From: an uncultured Campylobacter sp.
GTDB lineage: Bacteria; Campylobacterota; Campylobacteria; Campylobacterales; Campylobacteraceae
DNA: 32,160 nt
Assembly (NCBI RefSeq): GCF_937997405.1
Contig: NZ_CALKTL010000054.1
Span: forward strand, 1-32,160
Direction: 5' to 3'
Part shown: piece after piece, positions 32,069 through 32,160 of the stretch
Position numbering within the stretch: the stretch's first letter is position 1
Layout: the number at the start of each line of letters is the position of its first letter
Program-made: the position numbers and the translations under genes
The notes under the pieces: generated by a model
Told to the model about the DNA's origin: nothing
Databases searched by the model: none
Seen by the model: only the letters and a program-made list of their open reading frames with translations

Positions 32069-32160
32069 TTATTTAGAATTTTTATATTTTATAGTGCTTG
32101 ATTTGGATCTGGAGTAGTTGGCGTTTATGCTTGAAAGCTTAGAATTTGAATACCTTACTA
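32069..32160 (-). CDS. Possible 3' end of a gene running off the window
   Basis: The only minus-strand frame open from the window edge gives 29 codons, rich in Ser, Asn and Lys (ending TIKYKNSK), with a TAA stop 10 bases before the small membrane protein. It is too short to identify, and an open frame this long can arise by chance in AT-rich DNA. Confidence 0.25.
   Translation of the reverse strand, partial: VRYSNSKLSSINANYSRSKSSTIKYKNSK

Overview
The window looks like chromosomal DNA from a Campylobacter of the higher-GC oral group (C. gracilis, C. showae and C. rectus are the sort of species it suggests; I cannot name one). The reasons are an rpsU product of the Campylobacter type, a trpGD fusion, NrdB next to a class III ribonucleotide reductase, a YedE/FdhT-type transporter, and the saturation of both strands with AAATTT-like hexamers. 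There are no tRNA or rRNA genes, no CRISPR array, no transposase and no prophage. About 23 genes can be supported, plus one possible partial gene at the right edge.

Layout. 0.4-2.2 kb (-): a lone McrB-like AAA+ ATPase with an altered Walker B. 2.3-7.5 kb (-): pcm, nrdB, then an anaerobic ribonucleotide reductase operon in which NrdD is split. A 702-residue catalytic protein stops after its zinc-binding Cys pair, and the glycyl-radical segment is a separate 54-residue gene between nrdD and nrdG. 7.6-11.7 kb (+): an LpoB-like lipoprotein, rpsU, a six-helix membrane protein, a secreted glycoside-hydrolase-like protein and an unknown membrane-anchored protein. 12.3-15.7 kb (-): a FluC/CrcB fluoride channel (TTG start), a TauE/SafE permease, a 1.17-kb non-coding stretch made largely of AAATTT-type hexamers, and YaaA.

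15.8-22.3 kb (+): trpE, trpGD, an orphan adenine DNA methyltransferase and trpF, all close together. TrpE carries two low-complexity insertions. TrpF is about three times its normal size because three polar, repeat-bearing segments interrupt an intact barrel. 22.4-24.2 kb (+): two tandem, paralogous, AT-rich membrane proteins. 24.5-28.1 kb: a YedE-type selenium/sulfur transporter (-) divergent from a TonB-dependent haem-type receptor (+) with a Fur-like palindrome in its promoter. 28.4-31.4 kb (-): trpB and trpA overlapping, followed by a signal-peptide/single-TM protein that may be FliO-like. 31.7-32.1 kb (-): a small AT-rich membrane-anchored protein.

Themes. (1) RAATTY hexamers are extremely dense in intergenic DNA, recur in favoured codon runs such as GAA-ATT-TTA, and fill the in-frame repeats inserted into TrpF. 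RAATTY is the motif whose adenine methylation licenses DNA for natural transformation in C. jejuni (CtsM), so uptake-driven motif accumulation is a testable explanation, and the methyltransferase in the trp cluster is a candidate writer. (2) The tryptophan pathway is present except for trpC, but it is broken into two clusters. (3) Class I NrdB beside class III NrdD/NrdG fits a microaerobic to anaerobic lifestyle.
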